Shown here in pieces: positions 1 to 8,269 of a DNA stretch of 64,000 bases. The translations under genes and the position numbers were made by a program. Positions within the stretch are counted from its first letter, which is position 1; every line of letters starts with the position of its first letter. The notes beneath the pieces were generated by a model. It searched no databases. It had not been told where the DNA came from and saw only the letters and a program-made list of their open reading frames with translations. This DNA is from Paenibacillus lupini. GTDB taxonomy: Bacteria > Bacillota > Bacilli > Paenibacillales > Paenibacillaceae. The stretch spans positions 806,001 to 870,000 of the forward strand of contig NZ_JAASRW010000001.1 of the NCBI RefSeq assembly GCF_011761355.1. Reading direction: 5' to 3'.

Positions 1-364
1 AATGCTTATCGCGCTCATTGTTGCGGGGTTGTTGTTTATTCCGCAGGCTTTAGTCCATCAGCCATGGGAGCTTATGGTTCTCCGCTTCTTGTTAGGGCTG
101 GCAGCAGGAGGACTTAATCCGTCAGTCAACATTCTACTCAAGAAAATTACACCGGATACGCTGACCGGCAGAGTGTTCGGTTTTTCCATGTCGGCAGGAT
201 ATCTTGGAGTATTCATCGGCTCAATTCTTGGCGGTCAGATTGCTGCATGGTTCAGTCTACGCGCTGTATTTTTCACAACTGGAGCCATTCTGCTTCTTAA
301 CGCAGCTTGGGTCTATTTCAAAGCCTACAAACAACTAAATGTGATAGCGGCTGAAAGCCGTTAA
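1..364 (+). CDS. MFS transporter, C-terminal part (cut by window edge)
   Basis: This is the last ~120 residues of a major facilitator superfamily transporter; the frame is open to the left edge, so the N-terminal half lies outside. Three to four hydrophobic segments are visible, with the conserved GLAAGGLNPSVN and GRVFGFSMSAGYLGVFIGSILGG stretches typical of the seventh to twelfth helices of Bmr/TetA-like drug exporters. It probably exports a small molecule by proton antiport, but the substrate cannot be told from this half. No clear terminator follows before the T-box promoter. Confidence 0.8.
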   Translation, partial: MLIALIVAGLLFIPQALVHQPWELMVLRFLLGLAAGGLNPSVNILLKKITPDTLTGRVFGFSMSAGYLGVFIGSILGGQIAAWFSLRAVFFTTGAILLLNAAWVYFKAYKQLNVIAAESR

Positions 365-381
365 TTTTTTTGTGAAATGGG

Positions 382-410
382 TTTACCTCAGGTAGGATTT
401 TTGTTATTAT
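382..410 (+). promoter_or_regulatory. Putative sigma-A promoter of the T-box/asd unit
   Basis: TTTACC (382-387) and TATTAT (405-410) are spaced by 17 bases and lie about 20 bases upstream of the T-box RNA. TATAAT at 408-413 is an overlapping alternative -10 with poorer spacing. Confidence 0.5.
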
Positions 411-427
411 AATCGCAATATGAAATG

Positions 428-721
428 CAATGAAGAGACGAGTAAATAAATGAATTCTTTCCCAGAGAGCTCCGCTTGCTGAAAAGGAGCAAAGAATAAT
501 TTATTGAAGAAAGACTCTGAGCAGCACATCGGAACCGATAGGTAGGGGATGGTGTGACAGGAGCTCCTGTTACAGAGCTAGAGTATAAGCGCTACAGTTG
601 TAATGCCGTACTCGAAGAGGCTGATATGGCGACATATCCGCGAATTTAGGGTGGTACCACGAGTATTCAAATCTCGTCCCTGAGACTATAGGAGTCTTGG
701 GGGTGGGATTTTTTTATTTTA
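428..721 (+). promoter_or_regulatory. T-box leader (tRNA-sensing transcription attenuator)
   Basis: The T-box core AGGGTGGTACCACGAG lies at 648-663. Stem I is recognisable from 431 to about 535: the AGTA of the specifier-side loop motif (441-444), an AGAGAGC and GCTG-containing apical region, and the distal ACTCTGAG strand. A terminator with a T run (about 668-720) follows the antiterminator core. In this family uncharged tRNA pairs with the specifier codon and with the T-box bulge and prevents termination. The specifier triplet cannot be fixed by eye: the run GAAGAAAGAC before ACTCTG offers AAA/AAG (Lys) or GAA (Glu). Lysine would suit asd. Confidence 0.93.
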
Positions 722-828
722 AACCAAAGGACGGCGAAAGCTGGTACGCCTTGGTGGCAAAGGGAAATATACCGCATACATGTAAGGTACGGCATACAAA
801 ATCAGGCTGAAAGGATTTGAATACACTT

Positions 829-1914
829 ATGTCACAAAAACTTAAAGTTGGTATTGTTGGAGGAACAGGCATGGTTGGCCAGCGCTTTGTTCAATTGCTG
901 GATCAGCATCCTTGGTTTGAAGTTACGGCTATCGCAGCGAGTGCAAGCTCGGCAGGCAAAACCTATTTGGAATCTGTCCAAAAAAGATGGAAACTCGCTA
1001 CGCCAATTCCTGAAGCCGTTAAAAATATTATCGTGCAAGACGCTTCTAAAGTAGAAGAAGTTGCCGCAGGAGTTGATTTCGTATTCTGCGCAGTAGATAT
1101 GCCTAAGAAAGAGATTCAAGCACTGGAAGAAGCTTATGCGAAAACAGGCACGCCAGTTGTATCAAACAACTCAGCTCATCGCTGGACTGCGGATGTTCCT
1201 ATGGTTGTCCCAGAAATCAACCCGGAGCATCTTGAAGTGATCGAGGCGCAAAGAAAACGTCTAGGTACAACAACAGGCTTTATCGCGGTTAAACCAAACT
1301 GCTCGATTCAAAGCTATGTGCCGGCCCTTCATGCTTTGCGTGAATTTAATCCGACAACAGTAGTTGCATCGACTTATCAAGCGATCTCTGGTGCAGGTAA
1401 AAACTTTACCGACTGGCCAGAAATGCTGGATAACGTTATCCCATACATTGGCGGCGAAGAAGAGAAAAGCGAACAAGAGCCGCTTCGGATCTGGGGTACT
1501 GTTGAAGATGGTGGAATCGTGAAAGCGAGCTCGCCAATCATCACAACACAATGTATCCGTGTTCCTGTAACCGATGGACATTTGGCTACTGTATTCGTGA
1601 AGTTCGAGAACAAACCTTCGAAAGAAGAAGTTCTTGCGCGTTGGAAAGAGTTCCAAGGCCGCCCGCAAGAGCTGGGTCTGCCAAGTGCGCCTAAACAATT
1701 CATTACGTACTTCGAAGAAGAGAACAGACCACAAACGAACCTGGACCGTGACATTGAAGGCGGGATGGGTGTATCGGTTGGACGTCTTCGTGAAGACTCC
1801 CTCTACGATTTCAAATTCGTAGGTTTGTCACATAATACACTTCGCGGCGCAGCAGGCGGCGCGGTATTAATTGCCGAGCTGTTGAAAGCTGAAGGCTACA
1901 TCCAAGCGAAATAA
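829..1914 (+). CDS. asd: Aspartate-semialdehyde dehydrogenase (archaeal/fungal-type subfamily)
   Basis: It reduces aspartyl phosphate to aspartate semialdehyde with NADPH, the branch point to lysine/diaminopimelate, threonine, methionine and isoleucine. From ATG 829 the protein has 361 residues. The Rossmann loop GIVGGTGMVGQ is at residues 8-18, SNNSAHRW near 112-119, and the nucleophile is Cys158 in AVKPNCSIQ. Overall it resembles the archaeal/fungal Asd type more than the usual Bacillus enzyme. A TTG at 817 is in frame, but the AAGGA there is too close; from ATG 829 the spacing is long (13), so the start is not certain. It is preceded by the T-box leader, which points to control by an amino-acid level, and is transcribed alone. 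Confidence 0.93.
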   Translation: MSQKLKVGIVGGTGMVGQRFVQLLDQHPWFEVTAIAASASSAGKTYLESVQKRWKLATPIPEAVKNIIVQDASKVEEVAAGVDFVFCAVDMPKKEIQALEEAYAKTGTPVVSNNSAHRWTADVPMVVPEINPEHLEVIEAQRKRLGTTTGFIAVKPNCSIQSYVPALHALREFNPTTVVASTYQAISGAGKNFTDWPEMLDNVIPYIGGEEEKSEQEPLRIWGTVEDGGIVKASSPIITTQCIRVPVTDGHLATVFVKFENKPSKEEVLARWKEFQGRPQELGLPSAPKQFITYFEEENRPQTNLDRDIEGGMGVSVGRLREDSLYDFKFVGLSHNTLRGAAGGAVLIAELLKAEGYIQAK

Positions 1915-1924
1915 TGATAAGCTG

Positions 1925-1964
1925 CAGCAAGCTCCTACTAGATTTTAGGGGCTTGCTGTTTTTT
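1925..1964 (+). terminator. Rho-independent terminator after asd
   Basis: CAGCAAGCTCC (1925-1935) can pair with GGGGCTTGCTG (1948-1958) and is followed by six T residues. Confidence 0.85.
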
Positions 1965-2008
1965 AATTCCAGCCTATTATGGTTTGTATCAGAGGAGGAG
2001 AGGATCCT

Positions 2009-2949
2009 ATGAAATGCGCGATATTAGATGATTATCAGAACGCCGCCTTGTCGATGGCGGATTGGTCGACAGTTACTGACCGAATGGATGTTAAAGTGTT
2101 CAACCATCATTTTGACAATAAGGATGAGCTTGTCGCCGCGATCATAGATTGCGAGATTGTCGTGATCATGCGAGAGAGGACGCCATTTCAGAGAGAGTTA
2201 CTGGAATGCTTGCCGAACTTAAAACTTCTGGTTACGACCGGCATGCGTAATAACTCCATTGACTTCGTCGCTGCAGCCGAATTCGGCGTAACGGTATGTG
2301 GAACACGCGGTGGAGGCGAAGGGACAACCGAGCTGACTTGGGCGCTAATTCTTGGACTTACAAGGAAGCTGGTGTTGGAAAATGAAGGGGTACGGAGCGG
2401 TGGTTGGCAATCAACCATTGGGGTTGATCTGAATGGCAAAAGGCTTGGCTTGCTTGGTCTTGGTCATATCGGGACCAATGTTGCTCGGATCGGACAAGCC
2501 TTTGGTATGGAGGTTATGGCCTGGAGCCAGAATCTCACGGCTGAGAAAGCGGAGGCGGCAGGGGTTACTCTTGCGTCTTCTAAGGAAGAGCTGCTTGAAA
2601 GCAGCGATATTGTATCCATTCATCTTGTATTAGGTGATCGTACGAGAGGATTAATTGATGCTCGTGAGCTCGAAAGAATGCGTCCAACAGCGTACTTGAT
2701 AAACACTTCCCGCGGCCCCATCGTTGACCGGGAAGCTCTGCTCGAGGCACTGCGAAACGGTCAGATCGCTGGTGCCGGCATCGATGTATTCGAACAACTC
2801 AGGATGATCCGTTCCGGACGCTGCCGAATGTGCTTGCTACACCGCATATTGGTTATGTAACGGAAGCTGCTTATCGCGGATTTTATGAGGGAATCGTAGT
2901 AGATATTGAGGCGTATTTGAATGGTTCACCAGTAAACGTATTAATATAG
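2009..2949 (+). pseudogene. D-2-hydroxyacid dehydrogenase family, frameshifted near 2800
   Basis: An NAD-dependent D-2-hydroxyacid dehydrogenase: catalytic-domain start MKCAILDDYQNAAL, nucleotide loop GLLGLGHIGTNVARIG, and the active-site Arg in NTSRGPIVDREALL. The start is ATG 2009 behind GGAGGAG. The intact frame runs to GIDVFEQ and then goes out of frame at about 2795-2806. The next frame continues as DDPFRTLPNVLATPHIGYVTEA, with the catalytic His in TPHIGY, to a stop at 2947-2949. Adding one G to the GG at 2802-2803 rejoins the halves as FEQLRDDPF. As written the enzyme lacks its catalytic His and would be inactive. This is either a real pseudogene or a sequencing error. The substrate is unknown. 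Confidence 0.85.
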
Positions 2950-2961
2950 TCTCAAAATTTC

Positions 2962-3005
2962 AAAAAGAGATAGACGATCGGATAACCGACAGTCTATCTC
3001 TTTTT
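2962..3005. terminator. Bidirectional terminator
   Basis: AAAAAGAGATAGAC (2962-2975) pairs with GTCTATCTCTTTTT (2992-3005), giving a T run on either strand. It can serve the dehydrogenase from the left and the YmaF-like gene from the right. Confidence 0.9.
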
Positions 3006-3010
3006 GTTGT

Positions 3011-3376
3011 TTATTTAACTAGCGGAGCTTGAATTAAGGTCGAAAATTTAAATTTATGAACATGTCCATCATTGAAGGTCGTCTGGCCTTTTACAAAATG
3101 AACATGCTTGCCTCTTCCGACAGGGATAGCTGCTCCTGTCGTAATTTTTTTCAATTTATGAAAATGATTAAAGAAATCTGTATTGGTCAAGTCAATTTCA
3201 TGAACATGGCTGTTTCCTCGTGGAATCGCCTGACCTGTAACACCTGCGAAGCGGTGATTATGACGATCATCTCCTTCTTCAGCAAGCTGAGTGCTGCCCT
3301 GAAACTCATGGACATGGCGCTGTACCTTGTAACATGGTGCAGCTTTCTTATTAATTGTCGCTCTTTTTCTAAGCAT
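3011..3376 (-). CDS. YmaF family protein
   Basis: A 121-residue protein rich in His, with repeated HVHEF / HNHRFAGVTG / HVHEIDL / HVHFVKG / HVHKFKF stretches, the hallmark of the YmaF family of unknown function. The regular HxH pattern suggests a metal-binding repeat protein, but no role is established. The start is the ATG at 3376: AGGAGG at 3392-3387 is 10 bases upstream, whereas the in-frame TTG at 3385 sits directly against the Shine-Dalgarno. It is transcribed alone, convergent with the preceding gene. Confidence 0.85.
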   Translation of the reverse strand: MLRKRATINKKAAPCYKVQRHVHEFQGSTQLAEEGDDRHNHRFAGVTGQAIPRGNSHVHEIDLTNTDFFNHFHKLKKITTGAAIPVGRGKHVHFVKGQTTFNDGHVHKFKFSTLIQAPLVK

Positions 3377-3490
3377 ATTGGACAAACCTCCTAAATAATA
3401 GAACTGCTATCATCGTATTAAGAGTAGGTTTGATCCGTTCTAGGTTATTTCATTGATTTTAGTTGAAATAAAAGATTTACATGTACTTGT

Positions 3491-3520
3491 AAGCTCGCTA
3501 TGATTTGGCGGGCTTTTTTG
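3491..3520 (+). terminator. Terminator-like hairpin upstream of the dehydrogenase/Tat operon
   Basis: AAGCTCGC (3491-3498) pairs with GCGGGCTT (3508-3515, one G-T pair) and is followed by TTTTTT. It lies about 100 bases before the first operon gene, so it either ends upstream transcription or attenuates the operon. Confidence 0.55.
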
Positions 3521-3618
3521 CATTGTTTCCTTATTTGGAATAATTCGTGAATAATTTATCAGCTTTTGGAAGAAAATTAGAAAACCTTCTAAAACGATAT
3601 AGTAAGGAGACAACCATT

Positions 3619-4386
3619 ATGGCAAATGATAAACCAAATCAGCCGCAGGACGAATCACGGCGAAGGTTCCTTAAGTATTCCGGTACAGCAATTGGCGGGG
3701 TCGTTTTAGGCGGAGTGATTGGCGGATTAGTTGGCGCTAACCTCAAGGACAAAGATAAGGAAGAGACACCAGCCGCGCCGCAGACGGCAACGGATAACAA
3801 AGATTACAACCAGGCGCTGATGTTCTTCAATCAGGATCAATTCCTTACAGCAGAAGCTGCCGCTGAACGATTGTTCCCTAAGGACGATCTAGGTCCTGGT
3901 GCGAAGGAGCTTGGGGTTGCTTTCTTCATCGACCATCAGATGGCAAGCGCTTTTGGCACGAATTCCAGAGACTATATGCAGCCGCCTTATTACAAGGCAG
4001 AAGCAACGCAAGGCTATCAGCTTGTCTTTAAACGCAGAGAGCTGATTGCTCTTGGACTAGATGCCTTGAACGGTTACAGCAATACGAAGTATAAGAAGCC
4101 ATTCGTGGAAATTGCACCAGAGGAGCAGGATGCTGTACTAACTGCATTCGAAAGTAATGATATTGAGTTAAAAGATGTTCCTGCTTCGAATTTCTTCGCT
4201 ATGTTTCTCAATTTGACGCTTGAGGGAGTTTACGCTGACCCACTGTATGGCGGCAATAAGAATATGGCCGGTTGGAAGATGAGAAATTTCCCAGGCAACC
4301 AAATGAGCTATACCGAGTACATCGAAAAAGAAGAATTTGTAAAACTTGAGCCGATGAGCTTGCATGATCATCTTGAGCTCGGATAA
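3619..4386 (+). CDS. Gluconate 2-dehydrogenase subunit 3 family protein with Tat signal
   Basis: This is a GADH3-type small subunit, which in known three-subunit membrane dehydrogenases accompanies the FAD-binding GMC subunit and carries the Tat signal for the pair. From ATG 3619 (AAGGAGA upstream) it has 255 residues. A twin-arginine signal SRRRFLKYSG at residues 13-22 is followed by a Gly/Val-rich hydrophobic stretch. The mature part contains FLTAEAAAERLFPKDDLGPGAKELGVAFFIDHQMA-type sequence, characteristic of the family. The GMC gene follows 14 bases after its stop, then tatC and tatA, which fits folded export by a dedicated Tat pathway. Confidence 0.9.
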   Translation: MANDKPNQPQDESRRRFLKYSGTAIGGVVLGGVIGGLVGANLKDKDKEETPAAPQTATDNKDYNQALMFFNQDQFLTAEAAAERLFPKDDLGPGAKELGVAFFIDHQMASAFGTNSRDYMQPPYYKAEATQGYQLVFKRRELIALGLDALNGYSNTKYKKPFVEIAPEEQDAVLTAFESNDIELKDVPASNFFAMFLNLTLEGVYADPLYGGNKNMAGWKMRNFPGNQMSYTEYIEKEEFVKLEPMSLHDHLELG

Positions 4387-4400
4387 AGGAGGAAAGCATA

Positions 4401-6122
4401 ATGGCAACTAAACTTCCAAAGGTTCCTGTTGTAATCGTTGGCATGGGCTGGGTTGGCGGCATAATTGCAGCCGAGTTATCAAAGGCGGGAATATCCGTTG
4501 TAGGAATTGAACGGGGCAAAAGCCGCGATACACAGGATTATTATCATGTACATGACGAGCTTCGCTATGCTGCACGGTATGAGCTGATGCAGGATTTGTC
4601 CAAGGAAACCGTCGCCTTCCGGAACACGATGAAGATGAGAGCATTGCCAATGCGTACATACGGGTCATTCCTGCTTGGAGATGGATTAGGTGGAGCAGGG
4701 GTTCACTGGAACGGTCAGTATTATCGTTTCTTGCCTTATGATTTTGAAATCTACAGCAAGACAGTAGAGCGTTATGGCAAAAAGAAAATCCCGGAAAATA
4801 TGACAATCCGTGACTGGGGTATCACGTACGAGCAGCTCGAGCCTTATTTTGTGAAATATGAACAAATGGCCGGCATTTCTGGAGAGAAGGAAATCCCTTC
4901 TAATATCGGTGCGATGTCTACTCCTTTCCCTACAGGACCAATGAAGAAATCGCCAGGGATGAAGCTGTTTGAAAATGCAGCGAAAAAGCTTGGCTACCAT
5001 CCTTACGTTATTCCGTCAGCTAACTTGTCTGAGGTATACAAGAACCCTGATGGTGTGGAAAGAGCACCTTGCCAATATTGCGGCTACTGCGAACGGTTCG
5101 GCTGTGAATACGGCGCGAAAGCAGATCCTGTTGTTACGGTGCTGCCTGTTGCCAAAAATACAGGTAAGTTCGAGCTTCGTACCCATTCCAATGTGACCAA
5201 GATTATTCACGATGGCAAAAAAGCGACTGGCGTCACTTATGTCCACACACCAACAGGTGAAGAATATACGCAGCCTGCAGATGTTGTTATCCTTGCTGGT
5301 TACTTGTTTACAAACGTAAAACTGCTGTTGACCTCCAAGCTAGGGGAGCCGTATGATCCACAAACGGAAAAGGGCTCGGTTGGACGTAACTATGCCTACC
5401 AGGTGAATGGTGCAAGTACAAGTGCCTTTTATGAGGACCGTGAGTTTAACCTCGCCATGGGTGCAGGGGCACTAGGCAGCAGCATTGATGATTTCAATGG
5501 CGATAACTTCGATCATAGCGATCTGAATTTCCTGCATGGTGCGAATATCCGATTTACCCAGACTGGCTTACGGCCAATTCAATATCAACCTGTTCCAGCT
5601 GACACACCGAAGTGGGGAGCTGAGTTCAAGAAGGCAACGATCCATAACGCAAACCGGGTGTTATCCGTTACCGGACAAGGTGCGAGTATGCCGAACCGTT
5701 ATCACTATTTGGATCTCGATCCGGAATATAAGGATGCGTTTGGCATGCCGCTGATTCGGATGACATTTGATTTCGAAGATCAGGATCGTGAGCTCGTGAA
5801 GTTCATAGCTCAGAAGACAAAGGCGATTGCGGATGAGATGGGTGCGACCAAAACGGAGATTCATGATTCGATTAAGCAATACAATATCGTCCCTTATCAA
5901 TCCACCCATAATACAGGCGGGACGATTATGGGAGCAGACCCTAAGACTTCTGTTGTCAACAACTATCTCCAGATGTGGGATGCTGAGAATGTGTTCATCT
6001 GCGGCGCTTCCAACTTCCCGCATAACAGTGGATATAATCCAACTTCGACGGTTGGTGCACTGGCTTACCGGACGGCAGAAGGGGTTCAGAAATATTTGGA
6101 TAAAGGCGGTTCACTCGTGTGA
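4401..6122 (+). CDS. GMC family FAD-dependent oxidoreductase (gluconate/sugar dehydrogenase-like large subunit)
   Basis: A 573-residue GMC flavoenzyme. The FAD-binding loop VVIVGMGWVGGIIAAELSKAG is at residues 10-30, GDGLGGAGVHWNGQ follows near 95, a Cys cluster CQYCGYCERFGCEYGAK lies near 220-236, and the C-terminal catalytic His/Asn region is STHNTGGTIMG ... FPHNSGYNPTSTVGALAYR. It likely oxidises a sugar, sugar acid or alcohol and passes electrons on. The substrate is not determinable. It has no signal peptide of its own, so export would be by hitchhiking on the Tat-tagged subunit encoded just upstream. Its stop overlaps the GTG of tatC. Confidence 0.92.
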   Translation: MATKLPKVPVVIVGMGWVGGIIAAELSKAGISVVGIERGKSRDTQDYYHVHDELRYAARYELMQDLSKETVAFRNTMKMRALPMRTYGSFLLGDGLGGAGVHWNGQYYRFLPYDFEIYSKTVERYGKKKIPENMTIRDWGITYEQLEPYFVKYEQMAGISGEKEIPSNIGAMSTPFPTGPMKKSPGMKLFENAAKKLGYHPYVIPSANLSEVYKNPDGVERAPCQYCGYCERFGCEYGAKADPVVTVLPVAKNTGKFELRTHSNVTKIIHDGKKATGVTYVHTPTGEEYTQPADVVILAGYLFTNVKLLLTSKLGEPYDPQTEKGSVGRNYAYQVNGASTSAFYEDREFNLAMGAGALGSSIDDFNGDNFDHSDLNFLHGANIRFTQTGLRPIQYQPVPADTPKWGAEFKKATIHNANRVLSVTGQGASMPNRYHYLDLDPEYKDAFGMPLIRMTFDFEDQDRELVKFIAQKTKAIADEMGATKTEIHDSIKQYNIVPYQSTHNTGGTIMGADPKTSVVNNYLQMWDAENVFICGASNFPHNSGYNPTSTVGALAYRTAEGVQKYLDKGGSLV

Positions 6123-6874
6123 GCAAAACGATGGGCAAAGCGGCAGAGGCGATCGACAGCGATTTGATCAGTCATTTAACAGAGCTCCGCAAACGCCTTA
6201 TCTATGTGGCTGGCTGGTTTATTGCCTCCTTATGTGCAGGACTGTATGTTGCGCCAAGGATACTAACCTTTGTAAAAGGACATTTGGGTTCGATTGAAGT
6301 GGAGTGGAGCGTATTCGCTTTGTCAGATGGCATCGCCGTCTATATGAAATGTGCGCTCCTCGTGGGGATCATCTTAACCTTACCGTTCCTGATGTACCAC
6401 TTATGGGCATTTGCAAGACCCGGCATGACAGAAAACGAAGCAAAGAGCACCCTTGTATATGTACCGACTTCGTCGTTGCTGTTCGTCTGCGGCGTGATGT
6501 TCGGATACACGGTTGCCTTGCCGATGATGATCAAGTTTATGATCAAGCTGAATCAGTCGATGGGAGCCAATGAAGTATATGGCATCCAGCATTATATGTC
6601 GTTTCTGATCAGTTTCTTGCTGCCAATGGGAATTGCTTTTGAAATGCCACTTGTGATGACCTTCCTGACGCGTATAGGTATGCTGACACCGGACAAGCTA
6701 AAGCAAGTTCGTAAATATGCGTATGTTGGGCTGGCTATTGTGGGAACACTTATTTCACCTCCGGATTTTGTATCCCATTTGTCCGTTACTTTACCGCTCA
6801 TTGTTTTGTTTGAGATCAGCGCTTTTATCTCGACGCGCTACTATAGGCGGAAGCTTGCGATGCAAACGATCTAA
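6119..6874 (+). CDS. tatC: Sec-independent protein translocase TatC
   Basis: This is the multi-spanning receptor of the twin-arginine translocase. It has 251 residues with about six hydrophobic helices, the N-terminal DLISHLTELRKRLIY signature, FARPGMTENEAK in the first periplasmic/cytoplasmic loop region and FEMPLVMTFLTRIGMLT. The GTG start at 6119 overlaps the GMC stop (GTGA), implying translational coupling. Its position between the Tat-tagged dehydrogenase and tatA suggests a substrate-specific translocase, like the phoD-tatAd-tatCd arrangement known in Bacillus subtilis. Confidence 0.95.
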   Translation: MSKTMGKAAEAIDSDLISHLTELRKRLIYVAGWFIASLCAGLYVAPRILTFVKGHLGSIEVEWSVFALSDGIAVYMKCALLVGIILTLPFLMYHLWAFARPGMTENEAKSTLVYVPTSSLLFVCGVMFGYTVALPMMIKFMIKLNQSMGANEVYGIQHYMSFLISFLLPMGIAFEMPLVMTFLTRIGMLTPDKLKQVRKYAYVGLAIVGTLISPPDFVSHLSVTLPLIVLFEISAFISTRYYRRKLAMQTI

Positions 6875-6895
6875 TCCTGGAGGGAGGTGCTTGTT

Positions 6896-7096
6896 ATGTT
6901 TAACAACGTAGGTATTTCAGGGCTGATTATTATATTGGCTATTGCGTTAATCGTCTTTGGACCGGCTAAGCTTCCTCAGCTTGGACGCGCTTTTGGCGAT
7001 ACGCTGCGCGAATTCAGAAACTCGACAAAAGGAATTGCTGATGACGAGCCTGAAGTCAAATCAAACATCATTGAGCTTGACCAGTCAAAAAATTAA
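6896..7096 (+). CDS. tatA: Twin-arginine translocase subunit TatA
   Basis: A 66-residue pore-forming Tat component: one N-terminal membrane helix (ISGLIIILAIALIVF), the hinge FGPAKLPQLGRAFG, then an amphipathic helix and an acidic tail. ATG 6896 is preceded by GGGAGGTG. Firmicute Tat systems use TatA plus TatC without TatB, so tatCA here is a complete translocase. Confidence 0.95.
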   Translation: MFNNVGISGLIIILAIALIVFGPAKLPQLGRAFGDTLREFRNSTKGIADDEPEVKSNIIELDQSKN

Positions 7097-7117
7097 AGAC
7101 TAAAGGAGAATAACACC

Positions 7118-7591
7118 ATGAAGATTCGTAAGCTGCTTATGATTGCCGCACTTGCTGTTACGGTAATGGGTACTGCTGCAGGCTGCGGCTCCAGTAATGA
7201 CAATGATGCGAACAACAATACAGGTGCTAATACCGGTACAAATACAGGTACAGATAATACAGTTGGAAATAACGCTGGCACCAATGCCGGTACTAACACT
7301 GGCGGCAATGCTTCTGGCGGTGGCGGCGAGAAATCGTTCACTGTCAAAGCAAAAAACTTTGAGTTTGATCAACCGGAGATTCGTGTGAAGCAAGGCGATA
7401 AAGTGAAAATCACATTGAACAATGCGGAAGGCTTCCATGGCTTTGCCATTCCGGACTTCAATGTGGACATCAAAGAAAACAACGGGACAGCTGAGTTTAC
7501 GGCAGATAAAGCCGGTGAACATGAGTTCCAATGCTCTGTTGTATGTGGTGCCGGGCATAGCAAAATGGTTGGCAAGCTTATTGTGGAGTAA
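7118..7591 (+). CDS. Cupredoxin (CuA-type) lipoprotein
   Basis: A 157-residue lipoprotein with lipobox ...AAGC (Cys23), a long low-complexity Asn/Gly/Thr linker (residues 24-70) and a C-terminal cupredoxin domain like that of cytochrome c oxidase subunit II. His107, Cys139, Cys143, His147 and Met150 reproduce the C-x3-C-x3-H-x2-M pattern of a binuclear CuA centre. It would sit on the outer face of the membrane as a one-domain electron carrier. As the last gene of the GADH3/GMC/tatCA operon it is a good candidate electron acceptor for the exported dehydrogenase, replacing the cytochrome c subunit of classical systems; that role is inferred. Confidence 0.88.
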   Translation: MKIRKLLMIAALAVTVMGTAAGCGSSNDNDANNNTGANTGTNTGTDNTVGNNAGTNAGTNTGGNASGGGGEKSFTVKAKNFEFDQPEIRVKQGDKVKITLNNAEGFHGFAIPDFNVDIKENNGTAEFTADKAGEHEFQCSVVCGAGHSKMVGKLIVE

Positions 7592-7608
7592 AACCTAAAT
7601 AACGCAGA

Positions 7609-7633
7609 AGCCGCGAGTTTCGCGGCTTTTTTG
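7609..7633 (+). terminator. Terminator of the dehydrogenase/Tat operon
   Basis: AGCCGCGA (7609-7616) and TCGCGGCT (7620-7627) form a perfect stem with a GTT loop and a following T run. Confidence 0.93.
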
Positions 7634-7707
7634 TTGTGCCCAGAGTATGCTTGAATTCTCGGCTCATATAGAGGAAAATCACCTATACAGAGTAGGAGGA
7701 AGAACAG

Positions 7708-8248
7708 ATGGTGATTACCGAAGTATTCTGGGATTCCTTATCCCATCCGGCATGATCTATTTGGCTGCCACAGAAGCGGGCTTAATCCAAATTACATTGC
7801 CAAATGAATCATTTGCTCAGGTTGAAGCGTGGGTAAGTAAGAAGATTCCGAAGGCGATTCTTATCCAAGATCCAACAAGGGTATCGGAGTACAAACAACA
7901 AGTACAGCAATATCTCGATGGTACTCGTAAGACGTTTACGTTTCCACTCGATTTCCGCGGTACAGCTTTTCAAAACGCCGTCTGGCAAGCTTTATTTAAC
8001 ATCCCCTATGGGGAAATGAGAAGTTATGCCGAGATCGCGGAAGCTGTTGGCAATCCTAAGGCCGTACGAGCTGTCGGGACAGCTAATGGTATGAACCCGA
8101 TTCCGATCGTTGTCCCATGCCATCGGTGATCGGCAAGAATAATACGCTCACGGGATTCAGAGGCGGGCTGCAAATGAAAGAAGATTTGCTTCATCTGGAA
8201 GGGGTTAAGACCTTTAAGAAGCAAGGACATGAGAAGTATCGGTTCTAA
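7708..8248 (+). pseudogene. ogt: Methylated-DNA--protein-cysteine S-methyltransferase, two frameshifts
   Basis: This direct-reversal repair enzyme transfers alkyl groups from O6-guanine to its active-site Cys. ATG 7708 follows AGGAGGA with 7-base spacing and opens MVITEVFWDSLSHP, then a -1 shift at 7749-7750 leads into GMIYLAATEAGLIQI. The frame reaches the catalytic PCHR and is lost again at 8125-8126, resuming as VIGKNNTLTGFRGGLQMKEDLL to a stop at 8246-8248. One added G at each GG restores a normal-length Ogt. As written it is broken twice; both lesions are the same kind, so sequencing error is plausible. Confidence 0.88.
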
Positions 8249-8269
8249 TTTGAGGAAGGATGTGATGGT

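Noticed and set aside
3056..3394. A long plus-strand frame opposite the YmaF gene
   Set aside because: It is the antisense reading of a His-rich coding sequence, with no ribosome-binding site; the minus-strand gene has AGGAGG and family motifs.
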